Below are positions 1-6,954 of a stretch of 64,000 nt of DNA, piece by piece. Location of the stretch: the NCBI GenBank assembly GCA_965247375.1, contig CBDFHU010000071.1:33296-97295 (forward strand). Direction: 5' to 3'. Made by a program: the position numbers and the translations under genes. The stretch's first letter is position 1; the number at the start of each line of letters is the position of its first letter. Below the pieces are notes generated by a model. It saw nothing but the letters and a program-made list of their open reading frames with translations, was not told the DNA's origin and did no database searches. Origin of the DNA: Arsenicibacter sp965247375 (GTDB lineage: Bacteria > Bacteroidota > Bacteroidia > Cytophagales > Spirosomataceae).

Positions 1-639
1 TGTGTGTATATCGACATATTGCCAGAAAATGCCTTTTTCAAAGATACCGGTATCATCAGCGAACAGGCAAAACAGAAGTCGGACTAAGTAGCGTTCTAAG
101 CTGTGGCCGGTATAACCTGCATCCTTTAGTAGGTCATGCAGCTTGCCCATTTTTTCGGCAGCTGCAATATTGACGGGATCTTCTTCTTTATAAGTACGCT
201 TCTCATATCCTGCAATAAAGTCGAATAAATGAACGTGCTCCACAAACTCGTTAAGATGAAACTCAACCGTTGTATCACCATCTAAATCATACAACCTAAA
301 CCGCTCAAAATCAGAGACCAAGATATATTTTGGAAGTTCTTCTTCTTTAAGACCTGGAAAATATTCTTTAGCCTGTTTAAAGGCTTTATCCAAGTCTTTG
401 CCTCGGGATTTATGCTCGACTAAGATTGTTCCCTTCCAAAGTAGGTCAATAAAACCTTGTTTACTGTCGCCCTTTTTGACGGGCTTTTCAAACGTAGCTA
501 CGCGCCGTCGACTGATGCCGAAAACGCTAAAAAAACTATCCCAAAATGATTTTGCTTCGGCGTCTTCACTGCTTTCCCCTTCCCATTCTTTTGAGAAAGC
601 GACAGCACGTGTTTTAATTTCATTCCAACTGAGCGGCAT
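1..639 (-). CDS. MmeI-like (type IIL/IIG) restriction-modification enzyme, N-terminal part, cut by window edge
   Basis: Reading the minus strand from the ATG at 639 gives 213 codons without a stop, running off the left edge. The protein starts MPLSWNEIKTRAVAFSKEWEG and holds a PD-(D/E)xK nuclease signature, D65 then E75-H-K77, with the same spacing as the D-ExK of MmeI-type enzymes. It continues into the helical spacer (residues about 150-213). In this family the nuclease is followed in one polypeptide by a gamma-class adenine methyltransferase and a target-recognition domain; those parts would lie outside the window. The enzyme cuts DNA at a fixed distance from its site and methylates one strand to protect the host. 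The motif is seen, the family assignment is from memory of these N-termini, and completeness cannot be judged. Confidence 0.85.
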   Translation of the reverse strand, partial: MPLSWNEIKTRAVAFSKEWEGESSEDAEAKSFWDSFFSVFGISRRRVATFEKPVKKGDSKQGFIDLLWKGTILVEHKSRGKDLDKAFKQAKEYFPGLKEEELPKYILVSDFERFRLYDLDGDTTVEFHLNEFVEHVHLFDFIAGYEKRTYKEEDPVNIAAAEKMGKLHDLLKDAGYTGHSLERYLVRLLFCLFADDTGIFEKGIFWQYVDIHT

Positions 640-679
640 AGAGTTTGATCTGGCGTGTAATAAGGACTTGGTGTTAAGG

Positions 680-698
680 GGTAATAGGATTTATTACC
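680..698. promoter_or_regulatory. Inverted repeat upstream of the restriction-modification gene
   Basis: GGTAATA (680-686) and TATTACC (692-698) form a perfect 7-bp inverted repeat with a 5-bp spacer. It lies about 40-60 bp upstream of the ATG of the MmeI-like gene, inside an AT-rich 183-bp gap. The position suits an operator or promoter element. No regulator gene for it is visible, so the function is inferred. Confidence 0.3.
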
Positions 699-822
699 AC
701 TTTCTTATAGCTTTTAACAGATCGGCAATTTACAGGAATCTATGATTATTCAAAATGATTATAAGTACTAAGGTTTATATTTTCGCTTATCCTTCTGAAA
801 GTGATATTCTTCTTTTAATTGA

Positions 823-1449
823 TTACATATACAATAAGCTATATTCAAATGGAGAGTCATCTGCTACCTCTTTTCCCTGCTCTAACAAAACCTCACGGTA
901 TTTAATCAATGCTATAGCCCGATAATCGACGGCTATGGGATAATCGGGTAAATGAACTTCGTTCTGAGCCATCACGTTTCGTAACCACATTTCGGCAACC
1001 AGCGAGTGCCTGAGCTCGGGGGTATACCCTAAAAACATTGTTAACCGTTTTTTGACCGCATATCCATAGGGGACATACGTCTTCCAATAGTTATCGTATA
1101 TCTCGGCATCATAAACCCAGCATGTATTATGACGCATGTCAACGTTGCGGATAAGCTTGATATGCTCATCAACTTGCTGGTCAAAATCAGCATCCGATAT
1201 ATAACAGGTGCGATTAGTCCGAATCAGAGCACGAATAAATGGTTCTTGTTCCAATATGCAGACATCGTGCGGCAGATAGCCTAATTTTTGCTCAATTATT
1301 TCGCGGCCTGCTGTTTCCAGATCAGGCAGAACTGTACTACCACGCTCTAGGTCGCTCCATTGAATGGTATATAAACGACCTTCTTCGATGGCGTTGGCAT
1401 GCATAGGCTGACTTGTACTGCTGCCAAGAATATCACGCTGCCAGTCCAT
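823..1449 (-). CDS. Hypothetical protein (208 aa), accessory island
   Basis: A 208-residue soluble protein that I do not recognise. It has no signal peptide or membrane segment and is rich in aromatic and acidic residues, with a WVYDAEIYDNYWKTYVPYG stretch near the middle. The ATG at 1449 is preceded by AGGAGAG about 6 nt upstream, an unusually good ribosome-binding site for Bacteroidota, which supports the start and may hint at foreign origin. It lies 183 bp upstream of the MmeI-like gene on the same strand and is divergent from the next gene (86-bp gap). It could be an accessory or defence-associated protein, but only its location suggests this. Confidence 0.6.
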   Translation of the reverse strand: MDWQRDILGSSTSQPMHANAIEEGRLYTIQWSDLERGSTVLPDLETAGREIIEQKLGYLPHDVCILEQEPFIRALIRTNRTCYISDADFDQQVDEHIKLIRNVDMRHNTCWVYDAEIYDNYWKTYVPYGYAVKKRLTMFLGYTPELRHSLVAEMWLRNVMAQNEVHLPDYPIAVDYRAIALIKYREVLLEQGKEVADDSPFEYSLLYM

Positions 1450-1535
1450 ATTTTACTCTCCTGCAAACAAGAGTTCCACCTATTTTTTTATATTAGCATA
1501 AGTATACTGACCGTCAAGCTAAAACATAAGGAGGT

Positions 1536-2123
1536 ATGGATAACGCCAATCATACGGATAAAGCATTTCCGCCTGAGTTCAATCATATTGGCATGCAGGT
1601 TAAACAAACACAGGAACGTGTGCAGCAGATCGATGAACAGATTAAAAACGTTCCGCAAAATAGTAAACCTGCCCCCGCGTTGAGACCACCAGGCTTCGTT
1701 CAGCCGAAACGCTTTGATCGGGAACGTATTATTGCAGGTCTGGAGCATGATAAAAGCCAGATCAAGCATGATATGCTGCATCGGGCCGAAAACGAAGTGA
1801 AAGAAGCCGATCAGGCAACTGCCAGAATAGTCAAAGACAATGTGCGTGAAAGTCTTTTCCCAAACCCTTTCTCAAAGATGAGTATTTCGGAAAAGAAGGC
1901 CATTCATAACCAGACCAGAGATCTGGAGGCGTCACAAGATTATATGGATTCCCTATTCTCTAAACAGGAAAACAACGCCGTCAAAGCTGATCCGGAAGAA
2001 AAAAGAACGAAGCTGTCAGTTGCAGCCATGTTTATCGAAAATCTCAGCTTTACGAAAGCCGAAAAATCAGACGTCTCACATAACCCGGTAAAAGATATAG
2101 ACAAGGATATTGCTAAAGACTAA
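1536..2123 (+). CDS. Hypothetical charged, probably helical protein (195 aa)
   Basis: A 195-residue, highly charged protein rich in Gln, Glu and Lys. Residues about 15-40 (QVKQTQERVQQIDEQIKN) and 60-100 look like long helices or coiled coil. There is no signal peptide or transmembrane segment. The ATG at 1536 directly follows AAGGAGGT, a strong Shine-Dalgarno sequence but spaced too tightly; the next in-frame Met is at residue 20. The gene is divergent from the 208-aa gene and convergent, with 1 bp between, to the next gene. No family is recognised. The composition would suit a structural or partner protein of a mobile element, which is a guess from context. Confidence 0.55.
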   Translation: MDNANHTDKAFPPEFNHIGMQVKQTQERVQQIDEQIKNVPQNSKPAPALRPPGFVQPKRFDRERIIAGLEHDKSQIKHDMLHRAENEVKEADQATARIVKDNVRESLFPNPFSKMSISEKKAIHNQTRDLEASQDYMDSLFSKQENNAVKADPEEKRTKLSVAAMFIENLSFTKAEKSDVSHNPVKDIDKDIAKD

Positions 2124-2124
2124 G

Positions 2125-2394
2125 TTATTTTTCCAGATCAATATCACGATCTTTAGTCTTATCAACAATGGTATTATCCTTGGTGTGGCGGTCTCCTGTG
2201 AGCCATTCTGGCAGACGCGTTTTAGTCTGTTCCGACTTATACTGTTCACGCCCCTCTTTGAAACCTACAAGCCGAATAAAATCACTATCCAGTTTAGCCA
2301 GTTTCTCGGCGAGTTCAGGCATATGCTGGGCCATCAAATAACCTTCATTAAAACCTCTTACGAACTCTGGTTCGGCTTTTTCCTGCTCCTCCAT
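2125..2394 (-). CDS. Small conserved-looking hypothetical protein (89 aa)
   Basis: An 89-residue acidic, hydrophilic protein with the pattern FVRGFNEGYLMAQHMPELAEKL and then FIRLVGFKEGREQY: two similar G-F-x-x-G units, which suggests a small helical repeat fold. It starts 2 nt after the stop of the excisionase-like gene, so the two are probably co-transcribed. Short proteins of this look occur in Bacteroidota accessory regions, from memory and without a known function. The C-terminal third is charged and probably disordered. Confidence 0.6.
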   Translation of the reverse strand: MEEQEKAEPEFVRGFNEGYLMAQHMPELAEKLAKLDSDFIRLVGFKEGREQYKSEQTKTRLPEWLTGDRHTKDNTIVDKTKDRDIDLEK

Positions 2395-2396
2395 GA

Positions 2397-2666
2397 TTAA
2401 AACGTGTTTCTAGCGTTGTGCTCAAGATAGGTAATGATAGAAGATCTGTCATAAAGAATGATCTTCTTCTGAGGTTGGGTGAATCGAATCCGGCCCTCGT
2501 CCCGGAGCTTCTGCAAAGTAGTTTTTGATTTGATATTTAACAGACGCATGGCCTCTTCGTCTGTAACCCATTTATCTTCCTGCTGGGCATGGTTTTCCTT
2601 TAGCCGTGCAACGACCTGCTCAATCAAAGCAAAGAAAGCTTCTTCCTCTAAGCAAATGACCTGCAT
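2397..2666 (-). CDS. Excisionase-like helix-turn-helix DNA-binding protein
   Basis: An 89-residue protein. Residues about 33-85 have the winged-helix pattern of excisionase/MerR-like helix_turn_helix_17 domains: WVTDEEAMRLLNIKSKTTL, then QKLRDEGRIRF, then a tyrosine-containing strand (ILYDRSSIITYLEHN). The N-terminal 30 residues are helical. Such proteins bind DNA for prophage or integrative-element excision or local repression, and are usually found next to integrases or mobilisation genes in Bacteroidota. No integrase is visible, so it may lie left of the window. It leads a two-gene operon with the 89-aa gene. A perfect inverted repeat sits 67-86 bp upstream of its start. Confidence 0.75.
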   Translation of the reverse strand: MQVICLEEEAFFALIEQVVARLKENHAQQEDKWVTDEEAMRLLNIKSKTTLQKLRDEGRIRFTQPQKKIILYDRSSIITYLEHNARNTF

Positions 2667-2732
2667 GATATTTTTTCCTGCAATATAAACTTATTGACGC
2701 TATCCGAATTTCAGTTGGGGTAAAAATTGGCC

Positions 2733-2752
2733 TTTTAAAACAAGTTTTAAAA
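2733..2752. promoter_or_regulatory. Candidate operator: 9-bp inverted repeat upstream of excisionase-like gene
   Basis: TTTTAAAAC (2733-2741) and GTTTTAAAA (2744-2752) form a perfect inverted repeat with a 2-bp spacer. It is located 67-86 bp upstream of the start of the helix-turn-helix gene. The symmetry suits a dimeric regulator such as that protein itself. Role inferred. Confidence 0.35.
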
Positions 2753-2762
2753 ATTTCTCAGC

Positions 2763-2781
2763 GTTGTACCTATGTTGTACC
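2763..2781. repeat. Direct repeat GTTGTACC x2 (3-bp spacer)
   Basis: GTTGTACC occurs at 2763-2770 and again at 2774-2781. A pair of direct repeats next to an excisionase-like gene resembles integrase or excisionase arm-type sites. No matching second copy was found elsewhere in the window. Confidence 0.35.
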
Positions 2782-2850
2782 AAGGGAATGCACCAAAATT
2801 ATAACATGATAAAAATCAGGATATTACATACCAAAAACTACAGAAATCAC

Positions 2851-2891
2851 AGAATTCAAAGCCCTGCGATTAAAAATGTACTGAATTCAAA
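2851..2891. repeat. Direct repeat GAATTCAAA x2 (possible attachment-site element)
   Basis: AGAATTCAAA at 2851-2860 is echoed by TGAATTCAAA at 2882-2891, with GCCCTGCGATTAAAAATG between. It lies where the composition changes from island to core. It could be part of an attachment core, but the other island end is not in the window. Confidence 0.3.
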
Positions 2892-3092
2892 CTCACCTAA
2901 CACGTTTTCTGCCTGAATCATTCAATCTACGCCATAATTTTCCACCTACTTCCCTTTGAGGCAGAAAAACCGGCTAAACAAAAATCAGTCTATGACGAAT
3001 CGGCCCGTACCATTACTTTTGTAGCTTTCTTCACCGGACAGCAGCCGGTTGCGTAGGCAACAGCGCCCTGCTCCGTTTTTATTCTGTTTACA

Positions 3093-3716
3093 ATGGCTCT
3101 GAAAACCATCGTTAAAATCAGCAACGTTACCAATCTGAGCGACGCCCGCTATTGTGCCGGCATGGGCGTGGATATGCTTGGCTTCTCCATAGACGAGCAA
3201 TCGCCGGAGTACGTTGATCCCAAAAAATTAGCCGAAATCCGCTCGTGGGTGGCCGGCGTCCGGATCGTCGGTGAAACCACATCGGTTGACCTGCCGCAAC
3301 TCGAACAACTGATCGATCAATATCAACCCGACATTTTACAGATCAACGAAAGCGCGCTGTTACCCTATGTCTCTACGTTTGATAAACCGGTAATTCTTGC
3401 CCTTGATTTATCGCTGTTGTCGCTCGAACAGCTCGACGCGCTGGCAACAACGCCACTGACAGGAGCTGATTTTGTGTTGCTCGAAAGCCGCGCAGCGCTT
3501 CATCTCGACGAAGACCTCGCTGCACACATCAAACAGGTGGCAGAGCGCCATCCCGTTTTACTGGGCGCGGGCTTTTCGGCCGGATCGGTGGAAAACCTGC
3601 TGTCGGCGATTCCGGTTCAGGGAATTTCGTTACAGGGCGGTGATGAAGAACGACCCGGAAATAAAGAATTCGGTGAACTGATGGATATACTTGAAGTACT
3701 CGAAACCGAAGATTAG
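3093..3716 (+). CDS. TrpF-like (phosphoribosylanthranilate isomerase fold) protein lacking catalytic residues
   Basis: A 207-residue beta/alpha-barrel protein whose N-terminus (VKISNVTNLSDARYCAGMGVDMLGF) aligns by eye with the VKICGITN...GADALGF opening of TrpF. The general-base cysteine is Ser10 here. The general-acid aspartate of the LLD motif appears as Glu131 (ADFVLLES), and the Gly-rich loop that normally follows is missing. Genuine TrpF isomerises N-phosphoribosylanthranilate in tryptophan synthesis; this copy probably does not. No trp gene is adjacent. A hairpin terminator follows, so it appears monocistronic. I infer a divergent paralogue with another or lost activity. Confidence 0.7.
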   Translation: MALKTIVKISNVTNLSDARYCAGMGVDMLGFSIDEQSPEYVDPKKLAEIRSWVAGVRIVGETTSVDLPQLEQLIDQYQPDILQINESALLPYVSTFDKPVILALDLSLLSLEQLDALATTPLTGADFVLLESRAALHLDEDLAAHIKQVAERHPVLLGAGFSAGSVENLLSAIPVQGISLQGGDEERPGNKEFGELMDILEVLETED

Positions 3717-3723
3717 ACAACAG

Positions 3724-3785
3724 TTGAGGGTTTTCTTGGCAAAACACAGTAGTATGTATTACCTATTATCAGGCAAAACCCTCAA
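3724..3785 (+). terminator. Hairpin after the TrpF-like gene
   Basis: TTGAGGGTTTT (3724-3734) pairs perfectly with AAAACCCTCAA (3775-3785) around a 40-nt loop, starting 8 bp after the stop codon. It probably terminates or stabilises the transcript. The rest of the gap to 3878 shows nothing else. Confidence 0.55.
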
Positions 3786-3877
3786 TTCATCAAATCCAGT
3801 TTCCATTCTTCCTTCTTAGATTGTCGTTCCGGCCGCTACCCGCTAGGTTTACATCATCAATCAACTACTGATGAACA

Positions 3878-4378
3878 ATGGAACGACGCTTAGAACGCAT
3901 ACCCGGTGAGGCAAAAATCGGGGGCGTATGTGCCGGTCTGGCACATTACTTCAATCTCGACAGCACCCTGATACGGGTTTTATTTGTTGTCGGAATTTTT
4001 CTGCCGCATTGCCCGGCTGTGCTAATTTACGTTATCTTGTGGATAGCATTGCCCGAGCGTTCGTCCGGAACTGCTTATGCTCAATCAACTCTTTACGCTA
4101 ATCCTTCTTTTTCTATGTACGCATCGAATCAAAAACCGCAAGGTAGTATCATCGGTGGGGTGGTCCTCATCATCTTAGGTGTCCTGTTTTTGTTAGACCG
4201 CTGGTTTGACGTTGATCTGGGCGATCTGTGGCCGCTGTTCCTGATTGCCATCGGGGTGTGGCTTATCTTTAAAGACCGGATTAAACCGCCTTACGATAAT
4301 AATAACTACAATAATCCGACGAACTACAACAATCCGACCGACTATAACTCGCCGTCGAATCCCGGCGGTACCCTCTAA
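3878..4378 (+). CDS. PspC domain protein with additional membrane segments
   Basis: A 166-residue membrane protein. Residues 1-62 are a PspC domain (ERRLERIPGEAKIGGVCAGLAHYFNLDSTLIRVLF, then a hydrophobic helix ending ILWIALPE). Residues about 92-133 form two more hydrophobic segments like the LiaI/LiaF transmembrane region (GVVLIILGVLFLLDRWF, DLWPLFLIAIGVWLIF). The C-terminal tail is rich in Asn, Tyr, Pro and Asp repeats (NNYNNPTNYNNPT). PspC proteins sense or transmit envelope stress. The next gene begins 3 bp after the stop, so the two are almost certainly one operon. Confidence 0.85.
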   Translation: MERRLERIPGEAKIGGVCAGLAHYFNLDSTLIRVLFVVGIFLPHCPAVLIYVILWIALPERSSGTAYAQSTLYANPSFSMYASNQKPQGSIIGGVVLIILGVLFLLDRWFDVDLGDLWPLFLIAIGVWLIFKDRIKPPYDNNNYNNPTNYNNPTDYNSPSNPGGTL

Positions 4379-4381
4379 ACC

Positions 4382-5371
4382 ATGAATACGAAAGGACTTT
4401 TCTGGGGCTGCTTCTTTGTCGTCTTCGGTCTGCTGTTTCTCGGCCGGAACATGGGCTGGCTGGCCGTCGACTGGGACTACCTGAAAGATTTCTGGCCCGT
4501 ACTGCTGATTCTGGCCGGTATCAACCTGATTCTGGAACGTCGCCACAGCCAGTTTGTCATGGTAACGACCCTGCTGCTTGGTGTCATCGCTCCGGTTGCT
4601 CTGTTCAGTTTTCTCAACAGGGACCGCGATTTCGGCCGCTATGAATATCACTTGGGCGATGACAAGTATGACGACGATGAAGATGACCGCGAAGCCGAAG
4701 AAGATGAAAACGATACGTTCCGGTCTGACGACGGCAAGGTGCATGAAAATGTATTCGTCGAAAGCATGTCTGCCGATACGCGGGAAGCTAAACTCAAGTT
4801 TGAGGGCGGTGCCGGCCATTTTGTAATCGGAGAAACATCAACTGACCTGATCAAGGCGGAAACAAAGCAGACATTCGGCGTTTATAAAATGGAAGTCGAA
4901 CGCGACCCGACAACCCGCACGCCAACGATTTTACTGACCCCTAACGAAGGGAATGTGAAGATCAAGGACGGTGAGCTGAAAAACAAAGTGGATATTAAGC
5001 TGAATCCGAATCCGGTCTGGGACATTGATATCGACATGGGTGCCGGTGAAGGCGATTTCGATCTGAGTGCATTTCAGGTTAAAACGGTCTCTGTCGATGC
5101 CGGTGCAGCTGATGTTGATCTGAAAATCGGCGATAAAGCCGCGCAGACCGACGTGAAAGTCAGTGCCGGTGTCGCCTCGGTTGTCATCCGGGTACCGGCT
5201 CAGGTTGGCTGCCGGATCGAAAAAGACGGCGCGCTGAATATCAACGAACTGGAAGACTTCCAGAATATTGGCAACGGGGTTTATGTAAGCCCTGAATACG
5301 ATAAGGCGACGAAGAAAATCAACATCCGGTTCGATGGCGGAATCTCCCGCTTCAAAGTCGAACGCTACTAA
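4382..5371 (+). CDS. LiaF-like membrane protein (LiaI/LiaF-TM plus beta-helical C-terminal domain)
   Basis: A 329-residue protein. Residues 1-80 contain about four hydrophobic segments (LiaI-LiaF-TM type, FWPVLLILAGINLIL motif). An acidic Asp/Glu-rich linker follows (about 90-120), then a repetitive beta-rich domain of the LiaF C-terminal/DUF2154 kind (ETSTDLIKAETKQTF, GAGEGDFDLSAF, DAGAADVDLKIG). LiaF-type proteins modulate responses to cell-wall antibiotics and envelope stress in Firmicutes; here the pairing with PspC suggests an envelope-stress module without an adjacent two-component system. Translationally close to the PspC gene and followed by a strong terminator. Confidence 0.8.
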   Translation: MNTKGLFWGCFFVVFGLLFLGRNMGWLAVDWDYLKDFWPVLLILAGINLILERRHSQFVMVTTLLLGVIAPVALFSFLNRDRDFGRYEYHLGDDKYDDDEDDREAEEDENDTFRSDDGKVHENVFVESMSADTREAKLKFEGGAGHFVIGETSTDLIKAETKQTFGVYKMEVERDPTTRTPTILLTPNEGNVKIKDGELKNKVDIKLNPNPVWDIDIDMGAGEGDFDLSAFQVKTVSVDAGAADVDLKIGDKAAQTDVKVSAGVASVVIRVPAQVGCRIEKDGALNINELEDFQNIGNGVYVSPEYDKATKKINIRFDGGISRFKVERY

Positions 5372-5376
5372 TAACA

Positions 5377-5407
5377 AAGCCCTCTCCGCGATTTGCTGAG
5401 AGGGCTT
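5377..5407. terminator. Terminator between convergent LiaF-like and Spy-like genes
   Basis: AAGCCCTCTC (5377-5386) pairs perfectly with GAGAGGGCTT (5398-5407). It lies in the 55-bp gap between two converging genes, so it can act in both directions. Confidence 0.8.
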
Positions 5408-5426
5408 CTTAATTTATGGGTTAGTG

Positions 5427-5849
5427 TTAATTCTTTAACTGCTCCAGGAGCATTTTACTAAAGGTACGTTCGGTGTTGTACAATTCGTTCAGCTGTTTGG
5501 GCGAAATTACCTTCAGAAATTTTTTCGAGTATTCTTCGTCCAGATTGGCCAGCTGCTGTTTAAGATCGTTAATTTCCTTGATGTTGCTGAGTGCTTTTTC
5601 GTCAGTCAGGTTCTGTCCACCGTTCAACTGACGGATTTTCCGGCGAATATCTGACCGCTTGTCGTCATATTCGTTGTAAATAGCCCAGAAACCAGGTGCC
5701 TGGTCAGCGGTCAGGTTTAGCCGATTGGTAATCAGACCAATCTTGGCACTTTCGATTTGTTGCCTTCCTCCTCCCTGCGCCATCGCTACCCCGCCAGCTA
5801 ACAGCAACCAAACTAAACAAAAGCCTATAAGTCGTCGCATGGTAATCAT
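5427..5849 (-). CDS. Spy/CpxP-like periplasmic protein
   Basis: About 140 residues: a signal peptide (MRRLIGFCLVWLLLAGGVAMAQ) and an all-helical charged body with LTADQAPGFWAIYNEYDDKRSDIRRKI and LDEEYSKKFLKVISPKQL, as in Spy/LTXXQ and related heavy-metal-resistor-like proteins of Bacteroidota. These act in the periplasm as chaperones or stress sensors. The longest frame opens with TTG at 5864, but the ATGs at 5849 or 5840 give a proper signal peptide, so 5849 is chosen. It is last in a sigma / anti-sigma-like / Spy-like operon, which suggests envelope stress control. Confidence 0.75.
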   Translation of the reverse strand: MITMRRLIGFCLVWLLLAGGVAMAQGGGRQQIESAKIGLITNRLNLTADQAPGFWAIYNEYDDKRSDIRRKIRQLNGGQNLTDEKALSNIKEINDLKQQLANLDEEYSKKFLKVISPKQLNELYNTERTFSKMLLEQLKN

Positions 5850-5860
5850 TACTGTGTGTT

Positions 5861-6349
5861 TCAAGAACCAAATTCCATTGTTTGTGGGTCCAACAATTCG
5901 TGTTTGTCAATGTGTTGCCGAACATCTTCCGGCCGAACGTCCAGATATCGGAACAACGTTGAATCATTACTAACTGCCGGTTGTTGGACAGCATTGTCCA
6001 GCAGATCATCTGCTGTTACACCTTCTTCGTCCAGATAGCTCAGGATAGCCTCGTTGCTCACCCCGCTGAGGGACTCATTGCCAAGGGCTTCCTGACGGGC
6101 CGGCCAGGTAATCCAGACCAATGCCGCCACTAAACCTGCGCCTGCCAATGATGCAACCGACCGCTGCCATGACCAACTTACGGAAAATCCGTGTTGTTTT
6201 TTGGCAACCCGGGCCTGAACGCGCGAAGGGAGCGTATCAAAATACCCCTCCGGCACGCTGGAAGCATTGCTTTCAAAAGGGTGCTGTCTGAGCGGATGCC
6301 CAGCCTTCAGCTCGTCCAGCGATATGTATTTCTTCTCATTCATAGCCAT
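5861..6349 (-). CDS. Putative anti-sigma factor-like membrane protein
   Basis: 162 residues with a cytoplasmic N-terminal part (about 1-60, including SVPEGYFDTLPSRVQARV), one hydrophobic segment (about 66-85, VASLAGAGLVAALVWITW) and an acidic extracytoplasmic part. This layout and its position 32 bp downstream of an ECF sigma gene are typical of membrane-bound partners of ECF factors in Bacteroidota. No HxxxCxxC zinc motif is present, so it is not a ZAS-type anti-sigma factor. Role inferred from context. Confidence 0.65.
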   Translation of the reverse strand: MAMNEKKYISLDELKAGHPLRQHPFESNASSVPEGYFDTLPSRVQARVAKKQHGFSVSWSWQRSVASLAGAGLVAALVWITWPARQEALGNESLSGVSNEAILSYLDEEGVTADDLLDNAVQQPAVSNDSTLFRYLDVRPEDVRQHIDKHELLDPQTMEFGS

Positions 6350-6381
6350 TTGCTTATTTGACAGGCCTCAATGGATAAGGT

Positions 6382-6942
6382 TTACTCGCCGTTTAGAAAT
6401 TCTTCAATTTTTTTTACCGCTAAATGGTAAGAGGCTTTAAGGGCTCCGACCGATGTACCCGTAATTTCCGAAATTTCTTCGTACTTCATATCATCGAAGT
6501 ACTTCATATTGAATACCAGCCGCTGCTTATCCGGTAGTTTCAACAAGGCTTTCTGTAGCTTTAACTGAACTTCTTCACCACTGACATCCCCTCCTGACGT
6601 TACAAAGTCTGAATTTTCTTCCAGTTTTTCCAGCAGCTCACCTTCCACATCACCAATAGGGAGAAAAAACTTACGCCGTTTTTTGTTCAGAAAATTGAGA
6701 CACTCGTTGGTAGCAATGCGGTAGATCCACGTATATAACTGACTATCACCCCGAAAGTGTTCCAGACTTGACCAGACTTTGATAAATGTTTCCTGTACCA
6801 GATCATCCGCATCGTCGTGGTCGATGACCATCTTGCGGATATGCCAGTAAATTTTCTGCTGATACTTCCGCACCAACAGATTAAAGGCATAATTCCGGCT
6901 TGCCGGATCACGGTATTTATCAAGGAGTTCCTGGTCAGTCAT
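6382..6942 (-). CDS. ECF sigma factor (RNA polymerase sigma-70 family)
   Basis: A 186-residue sigma factor with region 2 (FNLLVRKYQQKIYWHIRKMV, DADDLVQETFIKVW, LYTWIYRIATNECLNFLNKKRR) and region 4 (LPDKQRLVFNMKYFDDMKYEEISEITGTSVGALKASYHLAVKKIEEFL). The frame can be extended to a GTG at 6966, but the ATG at 6942 (MTDQELLDKYRD) fits the family. It directs RNA polymerase to a stress regulon and probably autoregulates the three-gene operon 6942-5427. Confidence 0.92.
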   Translation of the reverse strand: MTDQELLDKYRDPASRNYAFNLLVRKYQQKIYWHIRKMVIDHDDADDLVQETFIKVWSSLEHFRGDSQLYTWIYRIATNECLNFLNKKRRKFFLPIGDVEGELLEKLEENSDFVTSGGDVSGEEVQLKLQKALLKLPDKQRLVFNMKYFDDMKYEEISEITGTSVGALKASYHLAVKKIEEFLNGE

Positions 6943-6954
6943 TGTATATCGGTA

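Larger units (their letters stand above)
2667..3092. other. 426-bp gene-free junction between island and core chromosome
   Basis: No convincing reading frame is present. The first 230 bp are AT-rich and belong to the island side. They contain an inverted repeat (2733-2752) and two short direct-repeat pairs (2763-2781 and 2851-2891). From about 2930 the base composition moves towards that of the core genes. The stretch is a plausible island boundary or attachment region plus the promoters of the two flanking divergent genes. Confidence 0.5.

Noticed and set aside
398..745. Plus-strand 115-codon open frame at the left edge
   Set aside because: It is antisense to the MmeI-like gene, whose codons fit a known motif; no ribosome-binding site or family similarity.
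2110..2400. Plus-strand 96-codon open frame
   Set aside because: It lies opposite the two small genes of the excisionase operon and has a low-complexity hydrophobic translation.
3093..3716. Annotation as a functional trpF
   Set aside because: Both catalytic residues and the phosphate-loop region are missing, and no trp operon surrounds it.
4193..4819. Minus-strand 208-codon open frame
   Set aside because: It overlaps the PspC/LiaF-like genes and its translation is composition-driven (Ile/Val/Arg runs from the antisense of Asn/Asp codons).
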